Assembly: GCA_963560005.1 (NCBI GenBank)
Contig: CAUWNG010000022.1
Span: 1-44,750, forward strand
Length of the DNA: 44,750 nt
Source: CAG-273 sp963560005
GTDB lineage: Bacteria; Bacillota; Clostridia; TANB77; CAG-508
Reading direction: 5' to 3'
Position 1 is the first letter of the stretch. Each line of letters begins with the position of its first letter. The translations under genes and the position numbers were made by a program. Positions 16,022 to 24,250 of this stretch are shown in pieces. The notes under the pieces are model-generated. The model ran no database searches. It saw only the letters and a program-made list of their open reading frames with translations, and was not told where the DNA came from.

Positions 16022-17773
16022 ATGGAAAAAAAGATGGTAAACTTAAAAATAGATGATAAAGATGTTTGTGTTGAAGAAGGTACTACAATATTAACTGCTG
16101 CAAGACAAGCTGGCATAGATATTCCTACATTATGTTTTTTAAAAGATATAAATGAAATTGGAGATTGTAGAATGTGCATTACAGAAGTTGAAGGTAGAAA
16201 GGGATTTGCAACTTCATGTATACAAAAAGTGGAAGAAGGAATGAATGTAAAAACACATTCTCCTGCAGTTATGGAAGCAAGGAAAACGATACTAGATTTA
16301 ATATTATCTAATCATCAAAGGGATTGTTTAACATGTACTAGAAACGGAAATTGTGAATTACAAAATTTGGCAGTTAAATTTAATGTTACTGGAGTAGAAT
16401 ATGAAGGAGAAAAGAATAAACATAATATAGATGATGAATCTCCAGCAATAGTAAGAGATTTTAACAAATGTATATTATGTAGAAGATGTGTTGCAGTTTG
16501 TAAAAATATACAAAAAGTAGGAGCAATAGATTGTATAAATAGAGGATTTTCCTCTTGTATATCTACTGTAGGAGATCATAGTTTAAACGAAGTAAATTGC
16601 ACTTTTTGTGGTCAGTGCATAGAGGCATGCCCTGTAGGAGCATTAAAGGAAAAAGATTCCACAAAAGAAGTATGGCAAAAGCTTAAAGATCCAGATACAA
16701 TAGTAATTGCTCAAACTGCTCCTGCTGTAAGAGTAGCATTAGGAGAAGAATTTGGAATGCCAATAGGAACTAATGTTACAGGAAAAATGGTAGCTTCATT
16801 AAAGAGGTTAGGATTTGATAAAGTATTTGATACAAATACTGGTGCAGATTTTACAATAATGGAAGAAGGAACAGAATTTATAGAAAGATTAAAAACTAAT
16901 GTTAACTTACCATTAATAACTTCTTGCAGTCCTGGATGGGTTAAATATATTGAAATGAATTATCCAGAAAATATTAAATACTTGTCTAGTTGTAAATCAC
17001 CACATGAAATGTATGGAGCAATTTTAAAAACATATTATGCAGAAAAAAATAATATTGATCCAAAAAAAATATTTGTTGTTTCAGTTATGCCATGTATTGC
17101 TAAGAAATATGAAAGACAAAGAAATGAATTAAAAAACAATGGACTATATGATGTAGATAGTGTAATAACCACTAGAGAATTGGCTAGAATGATAAAACAA
17201 GCTAATATAGAATTCATATCATTAGAAGATGAAAAATTTGATGATCCTTTAGGAGAAGCAAGTGGTGCAGGGGCAATTTTTGGAGTAACAGGAGGAGTAA
17301 TGGAAGCAGCTTTAAGAACAGTTTCAGAAGTGCTTACAGGAAGAAAATTAGAAAAAATAGATTTTGAACAAGTGAGAGGTCAAAAAGGAATAAAAAGGGC
17401 TAGTGTAAGAATAGGAGATAAAGAAATAAAAGTAGTAGTTGCTTCTGGCCTTGGAAATGCGCAAACAATAATGGAGGAAATAAAATTAGGAAAAGCTGAT
17501 TATCAATTTGTAGAAATAATGGCTTGCCCAGGAGGATGTATAATGGGAGGAGGGCAACCTATAAAAAGTGCAAAAATAAGAGAAACCGTTGATATAGGTG
17601 CTAAAAGAGCTGCTGCAATGTATAGTATAGATGAAAAAAGTGTAATAAGAAAATCAGATGAAAATCCAATAGTACAAAAAATATATAAAGAATACATTGG
17701 AAAGCCAGGAGGACACATCGCACACGAATTATTACATACACACTATTCAGAAATGGAAAAGTATAGAATTTAA
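16022..17773 (+). CDS. hydA: [FeFe]-hydrogenase catalytic subunit (HydA)
   Basis: A 583-residue enzyme that reduces protons to H2 or the reverse, in the cytoplasm. N-terminal [2Fe-2S] ferredoxin domain, then the His-Cys cluster motif HQRDCLTCTRNGNC, a two-[4Fe-4S] domain (CILCRRC, CTFCGQC) and the H-cluster domain with TSCSPGW (Cys302), MPC (Cys358) and MACPGGC (Cys502, Cys506). All H-cluster ligands are present. With HydB and HydC this suggests a group A3, electron-bifurcating enzyme that oxidises NADH and reduced ferredoxin together. The HydE, HydF and HydG maturases are not in the window. A terminator-like stem follows. Confidence 0.95.
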   Translation: MEKKMVNLKIDDKDVCVEEGTTILTAARQAGIDIPTLCFLKDINEIGDCRMCITEVEGRKGFATSCIQKVEEGMNVKTHSPAVMEARKTILDLILSNHQRDCLTCTRNGNCELQNLAVKFNVTGVEYEGEKNKHNIDDESPAIVRDFNKCILCRRCVAVCKNIQKVGAIDCINRGFSSCISTVGDHSLNEVNCTFCGQCIEACPVGALKEKDSTKEVWQKLKDPDTIVIAQTAPAVRVALGEEFGMPIGTNVTGKMVASLKRLGFDKVFDTNTGADFTIMEEGTEFIERLKTNVNLPLITSCSPGWVKYIEMNYPENIKYLSSCKSPHEMYGAILKTYYAEKNNIDPKKIFVVSVMPCIAKKYERQRNELKNNGLYDVDSVITTRELARMIKQANIEFISLEDEKFDDPLGEASGAGAIFGVTGGVMEAALRTVSEVLTGRKLEKIDFEQVRGQKGIKRASVRIGDKEIKVVVASGLGNAQTIMEEIKLGKADYQFVEIMACPGGCIMGGGQPIKSAKIRETVDIGAKRAAAMYSIDEKSVIRKSDENPIVQKIYKEYIGKPGGHIAHELLHTHYSEMEKYRI

Positions 17774-17824
17774 ATTATTTAAGATTTTATAAAAACAATT
17801 GAATTAAAAATAAAAATGTGATAT

Positions 17825-17887
17825 AAATAGATTATTAATTGTCAAGTAAAAAATGGCAAAAACTTAATATTAATAATCTATTTTTTT
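17825..17887 (+). terminator. Terminator after the hydrogenase operon
   Basis: A perfect 15-bp stem (17825-17839 with 17869-17883) has a 29-base loop and a run of seven T. The loop is longer than usual for a rho-independent terminator, but the T-run and position support it. The rest of 17774-17987 holds nothing I can name. Confidence 0.65.
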
Positions 17888-17987
17888 CTACAAAAAAATA
17901 AATTATTAAGAACTATAATAAGTATAAGTAACAGGTTTTATGGATTTACTATAAAAAATCTAAATAAAATGTAAAAGGAAAATATAA

Positions 17988-18908
17988 ATGGATATGAAAG
18001 AAAATAAGAATAAATTTAAATCAGGGTTTGTGTCAATTGTAGGAAGAACGAACGTTGGTAAATCTAGTATTTTAAATAATTTAGTAGGGCAAAAAATTGC
18101 TAGCGTTGTAAATAAACCTCAAACAACAAGGACTGCAATTAAAGCCATAATAAATAGAGACAATTCACAAATAATATTTATAGATACACCAGGAATTCAT
18201 AAACCAAAAACGAAATTAAGTAATGTAATGGTAGAGACTGCTTTTGGAACAATAGGAGATGTTGATTTAATATTATTTGTTGTAGAAGCTACTTCAGAGG
18301 AAATAGGTAAAGGAGATAGAATAATTTTAGAAAAAATAAAAGAATCTAAGAAGAAAACTATTTTGATAATAAATAAGATAGATCTTGTGAATAGAGAGCA
18401 AATAGCAAAATTAATAGAAACATATAAAAATGAATACGATTTTGAAGCAATTATACCTATTTCTGCAATAAAAAAATGTGATGTAGAAATAATTTTAGAA
18501 GAGATAGAAAAAAAATTAGATTATGGTCCAGCATATTATAGTACAGAAGATTTTACAGATCAAACATTAAGAGATTTAGCTTCTGAGACAATAAGAGAGA
18601 AGGCATTAAAATTTTTAAAAGATGAGGTACCACATGGAATTTTTGTAGAAATAGAAAAAATGAAAAAGAGAGAAACCATAGAAAAAGAACCTATATTTAA
18701 TATAGAAGCAACAATATATTGTTTAAAAGATTCTCATAAAGGAATAATAATAGGAAAAAATGGACTTATGCTAAAAAAAATTGGTATGTGTGCAAGACAG
18801 GATTTAGAAAAAATGTTGGAAACAAAAGTTAATTTGAAAATATGGGTAAAAGTAAAAGAAGATTGGATAAATAATGACAATTTTGTAAAAAAATTTAAAA
18901 CAGAATAA
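17988..18908 (+). CDS. era: GTPase Era
   Basis: A 306-residue Ras-like GTPase with a C-terminal KH domain that binds 16S rRNA and helps assemble the 30S subunit. Motifs: G1 GRTNVGKSS (residues 19-27), G3 DTPG, G4 NKID, and the KH signature GIIIGKNGLMLKKIG. The start could be ATG 17988 or the ATG two codons later; aaagga suits the first. It is followed by yqzL and recO, the conserved era-yqzL-recO order of Firmicutes. Confidence 0.95.
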   Translation: MDMKENKNKFKSGFVSIVGRTNVGKSSILNNLVGQKIASVVNKPQTTRTAIKAIINRDNSQIIFIDTPGIHKPKTKLSNVMVETAFGTIGDVDLILFVVEATSEEIGKGDRIILEKIKESKKKTILIINKIDLVNREQIAKLIETYKNEYDFEAIIPISAIKKCDVEIILEEIEKKLDYGPAYYSTEDFTDQTLRDLASETIREKALKFLKDEVPHGIFVEIEKMKKRETIEKEPIFNIEATIYCLKDSHKGIIIGKNGLMLKKIGMCARQDLEKMLETKVNLKIWVKVKEDWINNDNFVKKFKTE

Positions 18909-18986
18909 TTTTATCAATGGTATAAAAATTAAAAAAATGCTAAAGATAAAAATAGAAGCAAAAACTTCTGAAAGGGTTGAGAGTAT

Positions 18987-19139
18987 ATGATTAAACAAAT
19001 GGCTTGGAATACATTTAAAAATACAGGAAATATTAATACATTTATGGAATTAATGGAAGTAGAAAATTTGGAAAAAAATATAGAGGACAAACAGTATGGG
19101 ATTGCTAAAAACGAAGGGAATAATAATTTCGGAAAATAA
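18987..19139 (+). CDS. yqzL: YqzL-like small protein
   Basis: A 50-residue protein that begins MIKQMAWNTFKNTGNINTFM. The W-x2-F-x2-TGNI pattern matches the small YqzL family of Bacillus, which sits between era and recO; here the position is the same, and the 3' end overlaps recO by 44 bases in another frame. Function unknown. The ribosome binding site ttgagag lies just before the ATG. Confidence 0.7.
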   Translation: MIKQMAWNTFKNTGNINTFMELMEVENLEKNIEDKQYGIAKNEGNNNFGK

Positions 19140-19809
19140 AATGGCTGATTTTGATAAAATGGTTACAATACTTACACCAAACGGAAAAATTGGGTGTGCT
19201 GCAAAAGGTGCTAGAAGACCTAAAAGCTTATTAATGTCAGCAACCCAATTTTTATGTTTTGGGGAATATATGATTTATAAAGGAAATAATACATATAATA
19301 TAAATTCTTGTGATACAATTGAAATATTTTACAATATTAGAACTGATTTAGATAAATTGAATCAAGCAGTATATATTACAAAAATAATTGATGACATTAC
19401 AGATGAAAATCAAAATACATATAAGATATTACAACTGTATTTAAATACATTATATATGATATCTGAAAGTGACAAAGATGTAGAATTGATTTTATCAATA
19501 TTCAGAATAAGATTAGTATCAATTTTAGGATTTATGCCTAAAATTGATGCATGCTTAAGTTGTAAAACTAAAGAAAATATTGAGTATTTTAGCTTAAAAG
19601 ATAATGGATTTAAATGTAATATTTGTGGAAAACAAGATAAAAGTGCAATACAAATTTCAGCTTCTGTAGTAAATGCAATAAAATATATTATAATGTCAGA
19701 AGCTAAAAAAATTTATTCTTTTAATTTATCAGAAGAAGGTATAAAAGAATTGGAAATAGTAAGCAAACTATACATGAATGACAAACTAGAAAAAGAGTAC
19801 AGAATTTAA
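19096..19809 (+). CDS. recO: DNA repair protein RecO
   Basis: A 237-residue protein of the RecFOR pathway that helps load RecA on gapped DNA. The N-terminal OB fold (GLLKTKGIIISENKMADFDK) and the family's zinc motif CLSCKTK...CNICGK (four cysteines) are intact. The start overlaps yqzL; gagga precedes the ATG. The usual downstream glycyl-tRNA synthetase genes of Firmicutes are absent and two glycosyltransferases follow instead. Confidence 0.93.
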   Translation: MGLLKTKGIIISENKMADFDKMVTILTPNGKIGCAAKGARRPKSLLMSATQFLCFGEYMIYKGNNTYNINSCDTIEIFYNIRTDLDKLNQAVYITKIIDDITDENQNTYKILQLYLNTLYMISESDKDVELILSIFRIRLVSILGFMPKIDACLSCKTKENIEYFSLKDNGFKCNICGKQDKSAIQISASVVNAIKYIIMSEAKKIYSFNLSEEGIKELEIVSKLYMNDKLEKEYRI

Positions 19810-19926
19810 AAAGTTATAGAAGATATTTTATATTTATAATTTTTATATGTATGTAGTATTAATGATTTGACTATTATATTTACTTATGATATATTAACAA
19901 TTGAGAATTATAGATTGGAGAATGAT

Positions 19927-20949
19927 ATGAAGAAAAAAATTTTATTTTATATAAGTGGAATTTATAATGGTGGGACAGAAATAGCTCTTTTAAATTTATT
20001 GGATAATTTGGATAAAAACAAATATGAAATATTTATAAATTATACAGACTATGAAAATTTATTTCGCCCAATTGCAGATAAAATACTTAAATATGCAAAA
20101 TATATGAATATTAATGAAAAAAATGTAGTAGATACATTAATATATTGTAATCATCCAGGAGATAATATAAATATAATAATTAATAATATTAAATATACAA
20201 GAGCATATTTTTGGTTTCATTATTTTGGAGATGGACAAGAAGAATTTTTAGAACTTGCAATAAAAAATAATTATATAGATAAGATTATAACAGTTTGTCA
20301 AACAATAAAAAATATATTAGAAAAACAATTAATTGAACTAAAAAGTAATAAGGATAAAGTTATAGTTATACCTAATATTTTAGATGTACAAAGTATTTTA
20401 AACAAATCTAATGAAAATATAGATATCGGATTATCAAGTGGCTTGAATTTTGTAACTGTTGCTAGATTTTCTATAATTAAGGGATATCATAGAGTAAAAA
20501 AACTGGTTAATGAATTAGAAAATAAAAATGTAGAATTTAAATATTTAATTATAGGTAATGGTAATACAAAAGAAGATGAGGAAAGAACAAGAGATATGTT
20601 TAAAAATGATAAAAATGTTATTTTTTTAGGTTATCAAGAAAATCCATATAAATATGTAAAGCACTGTGATTATAATGTATTATTAAGTGATAGAGAAAAT
20701 ATGAGTTTATCTTTAATGGAGGCTAAAATTTTGGGAGTACCAAATATTGTTACTGATTTTGACTCTGCATTTGAACAGGTAACAGATATGGAAAATGGGA
20801 TTATATTAAGTAGAAAAGATTTAGATACATATAAGTATAGAATAAATGACATAATAAATGAGGATAATTTAAATAAATTCAAAAAAAATAATAAGAATTT
20901 TATGTATGATATTTCAAAAATAAAATCACAATGGAACGAGATATTGTAA
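19927..20949 (+). CDS. GT-B fold glycosyltransferase (GT4-like)
   Basis: A 340-residue glycosyltransferase that probably uses a nucleotide sugar in the cytoplasm. The N-terminal ISGIYNGGTEIALLNLLDNL is the acceptor-domain start of GT4-type enzymes; VTVARFSIIKGYHRV and the EAKILGVPNIVTD segment form the donor-binding half. The acceptor is unknown. ATG 19927 is preceded by ttggag; the open frame continues upstream to a TTG without a ribosome binding site. A strong terminator follows, so it is a separate unit from the next glycosyltransferase gene. Possible roles are wall polymer or glycoprotein synthesis. Confidence 0.8.
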   Translation: MKKKILFYISGIYNGGTEIALLNLLDNLDKNKYEIFINYTDYENLFRPIADKILKYAKYMNINEKNVVDTLIYCNHPGDNINIIINNIKYTRAYFWFHYFGDGQEEFLELAIKNNYIDKIITVCQTIKNILEKQLIELKSNKDKVIVIPNILDVQSILNKSNENIDIGLSSGLNFVTVARFSIIKGYHRVKKLVNELENKNVEFKYLIIGNGNTKEDEERTRDMFKNDKNVIFLGYQENPYKYVKHCDYNVLLSDRENMSLSLMEAKILGVPNIVTDFDSAFEQVTDMENGIILSRKDLDTYKYRINDIINEDNLNKFKKNNKNFMYDISKIKSQWNEIL

Positions 20950-20971
20950 TAGAAAGTTATTGCAACTGAAT

Positions 20972-21013
20972 CAAAAAGCATAGTAAATTCAATGAAATTT
21001 ACTATGCTTTTTG
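20972..21013 (+). terminator. Strong rho-independent terminator
   Basis: A perfect 18-bp stem (20972-20989 with 20996-21013) with loop caatga and a T-rich 3' arm. It closes the era-recO-glycosyltransferase unit. Confidence 0.85.
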
Positions 21014-21079
21014 AAAAATAAATTTAATTTTCAATGGAAAACTTGATATTATGTATTCATACCACTGCTAATTGAAAGT

Positions 21080-21108
21080 TTGACACTAAATATAAAATAT
21101 GATATAAT
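21080..21108 (+). promoter_or_regulatory. Consensus vegetative promoter
   Basis: Perfect TTGACA (21080-21085), 17-base spacer and perfect TATAAT (21103-21108), 38 bases upstream of the next gene. Confidence 0.85.
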
Positions 21109-21146
21109 TTAAGAGTTAAAAATTACTGAAAATAAAGGAGATATAT

Positions 21147-22388
21147 ATGAAAAAGACAGTAAAATTTGGAATAGGATTTGTTACAGGAAGACCAAACGTA
21201 TGTAAAGTAATAAACAATACTTATGAAAAATTAATAAATCAATTTGAAGGAAGTGAATATGATGTAGAACTTACAATATTTATATTATATGATTTACAAT
21301 ATCAATTAACAACTAGAGTTGATTTTTATGGACTAATTCCAAATGTTTACAAAAATATAAATATAAAATATATAACTCCAGAAGATATAGAAGAAGAAAA
21401 AAAGAAACTAATAGCACAAGAAAAGTTGACAAAATCAGAGGCAGATTTGTTTTTTGGGCATGGACATGCTAAAGGAAGAAATACAGTTATGTATTATGCT
21501 CTTAAGAGACAAATGAATTATTTATTATTTTGGGATGATGATGAATATCCTGTTGCATGTATTAAAAATAATGATGAAATAATTTGGAAGGAACAACCAA
21601 ATTTATTACAACATTTAAATTATATAGAAGATGCAGATGTTACTATAGGATATCATTGTGGATATATTTCACCAATACCATATATAGAACTTAATGAAGA
21701 AGTAGATGAAAATATATTTAAAGAATATATAGAAGCAATGAGTAATGAATTGGTTTCATGGGATAGTATAAAGGAAAAATTTATAAAAGATAATGGTGTT
21801 ACTTTTGCTAATCCGGAAATAGCAGATGGAAAAGGAAGTTATGAAATACAATTAAATGGTATAGGAAAATGGGTTTCAGGTTCTACATTGTGCTTGAATT
21901 TAAATCATATAGACAAAATACCAGCTTTTTATAATCCAATAGGGGCAAGAGGTGAAGATACATTTTTTTCAACTAAATTAGGAAATTCTAAGGTTATAAA
22001 AATACCAGTATATCACTTTCATGATGGATTTTTAAAATACACTAATGTAATGAGAGGAAAATATCCAAAAGTATTAAGAAAAATAAAGGTAGAAGAGGAA
22101 TTAATTCCACAAAGATTTTTACAAGCTTCAAAAGGTTGGATAAGGTATAAACCATTACTAACTTATATATCAGATGAAAAAAATTATAAAATGAAAATGG
22201 AAGATACTAGAAGACAATTAGAAGTAAGTTTACCAGAAATAAACAAACTATTTAAGGATTATGATTTTAGCATACTTTTAGATGAGTTTAATGAATATTG
22301 TAAAAATGTAGAAAAACATCATAAAGAATATTTGAAAACAAATGAAATATGGGATAAATTAAAATCAATACAATTTTTATCTAATTAA
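21147..22388 (+). CDS. Putative GT-A type glycosyltransferase
   Basis: A 413-residue protein. The segment YLLFWDDDEYPVAC has an acidic DDDE cluster like the metal-binding DxD motif of GT-A enzymes, and ARGEDTFFSTKL resembles the acceptor-side ED motif of GT2-like families. The N-terminal GFVTGRPNVCKVINNTYEKL is not one I can name. The gene has its own consensus promoter and an aaaggag ribosome binding site, suggesting strong constitutive expression. No signal peptide or membrane segment is visible, so it acts in the cytoplasm. The glycan and the acceptor are unknown. Confidence 0.65.
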   Translation: MKKTVKFGIGFVTGRPNVCKVINNTYEKLINQFEGSEYDVELTIFILYDLQYQLTTRVDFYGLIPNVYKNINIKYITPEDIEEEKKKLIAQEKLTKSEADLFFGHGHAKGRNTVMYYALKRQMNYLLFWDDDEYPVACIKNNDEIIWKEQPNLLQHLNYIEDADVTIGYHCGYISPIPYIELNEEVDENIFKEYIEAMSNELVSWDSIKEKFIKDNGVTFANPEIADGKGSYEIQLNGIGKWVSGSTLCLNLNHIDKIPAFYNPIGARGEDTFFSTKLGNSKVIKIPVYHFHDGFLKYTNVMRGKYPKVLRKIKVEEELIPQRFLQASKGWIRYKPLLTYISDEKNYKMKMEDTRRQLEVSLPEINKLFKDYDFSILLDEFNEYCKNVEKHHKEYLKTNEIWDKLKSIQFLSN

Positions 22389-22440
22389 AATATAAGGTAT
22401 ATAAATTTAAACATTATAAAATAATTTAGAGGAGAAAAAA

Positions 22441-22998
22441 ATGTATTTAATAATTGGTTTAGGAAATCCAGAACCAGAATATGCATATACAAGGCATAAT
22501 ATGGGATTTGATGTAATAAATAGAATATCAAAAGAATATGAAATAGAAATATCTAGAAATAAGTTTGAAGGTTTTTATGGTCAAGGACTTATAGAGGGAG
22601 AAAAAGTAATATTATTAAAACCACAAACATATATGAATTTAAGTGGAAAGTCTATAAAACAATTTATAGACTTTTATAAAATAGAAAATGATCATATATT
22701 AGTAATATATGATGATATGGATGTAGAAAAAGAAAAAATAAAGATAAGAAAAAAAGGTGGTCCAGGTGCACATAATGGTATGAAATCTATAGTGCATGAA
22801 TTATTAACAGATGATTTTCCAAGAATAAGAGTTGGGATAGGTAGACCACTAGATGAATATGATGCTATAGATTATGTTATAGGAAAATTAGATGAAAATG
22901 AATATTCTAAATTAGAAATAGGAATAGAAAAAGCAAAAGAAGCGGTAATAGAATATATAAAAAATGGAATAGATTCTACTATGAATAAATATAACTAA
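22441..22998 (+). CDS. pth: Peptidyl-tRNA hydrolase
   Basis: A 185-residue enzyme that frees tRNA from peptidyl-tRNA dropped by the ribosome. The N-terminal IIGLGNPEPEYAYTRHNMGF contains the catalytic His19, and IYDDMDVE contains the conserved aspartate. KKGGPGAHNGMKSI is the other family signature. Length is typical. Ribosome binding site: agaggag. It is followed 16 bases later by an RNase E/G gene. Confidence 0.95.
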   Translation: MYLIIGLGNPEPEYAYTRHNMGFDVINRISKEYEIEISRNKFEGFYGQGLIEGEKVILLKPQTYMNLSGKSIKQFIDFYKIENDHILVIYDDMDVEKEKIKIRKKGGPGAHNGMKSIVHELLTDDFPRIRVGIGRPLDEYDAIDYVIGKLDENEYSKLEIGIEKAKEAVIEYIKNGIDSTMNKYN

Positions 22999-23014
22999 AA
23001 AGGAATGAACATTT

Positions 23015-24217
23015 ATGCAAGAAATTTTTATTTATGAAGATAATGAAGGAAACAAAATTGTTACTTTATTGGAAAATGGAAAATTGGTTGAAAAATATGA
23101 TGAAAAGGTTGAACAGAATAGATTAGAGGGAAACATTTATTTAGGTAAAGTGAAGAATTTGCTTATGGGAATGCAAGCAGCATTTGTTGATATAGGTGAA
23201 GAAAAAAATACATTTATGCATATAAAAGATATTATACCTAAAATGAGTAATAAAACTGGTAATAAATTAGAAAAATTAAGTAATCACGACATAAAAAAAT
23301 ATATAAAGGTAGGAATGTCAGTACTTGTACAAGTAAAAAGAGATAGTACAAATAAAAAAGGTGCTAGAGTTTCAATACATATTAGTATTCCTGGAAGATT
23401 TATAGTATTAATTCCAAATTCTGAATTTGTTACTATATCACAAAAAGTAGAGGACGAAAAAGAAAAAGATAGGTTAGTTAAATTAATAAAACAAAATATA
23501 CCAAAAAATTTTGGAGCTATTATTAGAACATCTGCAGTTAATAAAAAAGAAGATTTAATTATACAAGACTTAGATAATTTACTAAATCAATGGAATAGAA
23601 TAAAAGAACTTGAACAAGAATATTTAATGCAAGAAGTAGAGCCTATAATATTATATAAAAATAGTGGTATAGTAGGAAAGATATTAGTAGATTTTATAGA
23701 TAGAGATATTTCAAGAATAGTTACAAATAGCAAAGAAATTTATACATATATAGAAAAAATATTACAACATACTAGTAATGAAGAAAAAACAAAATTAGAA
23801 TTAAAGGAAAATGAAAATATATTAGAAACTTATGATATAAATTCGCAATTACAAAAAACAGAAAATAGAAAAATATGGTTAAATTGTGGAGGTTTTATTA
23901 CAATAGATAAAACGGAAGCTTTAACTGCTATAGATGTAAATTCTGGAAAGTATGTTGGAAATAAAACTCTAGAGCAAACTGTATTTAAAGTTAATAAAGA
24001 GGCAACTATTGAAATAGCTAAACAACTAAGATTAAGAGATATTGGTGGTATAATAGTAATAGATTATATAGATATGGAATCAGAAGAGGATAAACAAAAA
24101 ATTAAAGATTTATTAGAAGAAAATCTAAAAAAAGATAGATCAAAAACACAAGTTTTAGAATTTACACAACTTAATTTATTAGAGATGACAAGAAAACATA
24201 TATGTAGTAATGATTAA
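23015..24217 (+). CDS. Short RNase E/G family ribonuclease
   Basis: A 400-residue endoribonuclease. An S1-like RNA-binding domain at about residues 35-130 (YLGKVKNLLMGMQAAFVDIG) precedes the catalytic region with AIDVNSGKY and IIVIDYIDM, which carry the two metal-binding aspartates. It ends soon after the LLEMTRKH signature. Escherichia coli RNase G (489 residues) continues with the CPxC zinc link that holds dimers together, and this is missing here. The 3' end is followed directly by a terminator, so the short form seems genuine. Likely roles are mRNA turnover or rRNA processing. Confidence 0.85.
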   Translation: MQEIFIYEDNEGNKIVTLLENGKLVEKYDEKVEQNRLEGNIYLGKVKNLLMGMQAAFVDIGEEKNTFMHIKDIIPKMSNKTGNKLEKLSNHDIKKYIKVGMSVLVQVKRDSTNKKGARVSIHISIPGRFIVLIPNSEFVTISQKVEDEKEKDRLVKLIKQNIPKNFGAIIRTSAVNKKEDLIIQDLDNLLNQWNRIKELEQEYLMQEVEPIILYKNSGIVGKILVDFIDRDISRIVTNSKEIYTYIEKILQHTSNEEKTKLELKENENILETYDINSQLQKTENRKIWLNCGGFITIDKTEALTAIDVNSGKYVGNKTLEQTVFKVNKEATIEIAKQLRLRDIGGIIVIDYIDMESEEDKQKIKDLLEENLKKDRSKTQVLEFTQLNLLEMTRKHICSND

Positions 24218-24250
24218 AAAGGATGGACTATAAATAATAGTCCATCCTTT
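24218..24250. terminator. Bidirectional terminator between convergent genes
   Basis: The arms aaaggatggacta (24218-24230) and tagtccatccttt (24238-24250) form a 13-bp stem with A- and T-rich flanks. It serves the RNase gene on the plus strand and overlaps the stop codon of the acyl ligase on the minus strand. Confidence 0.8.
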
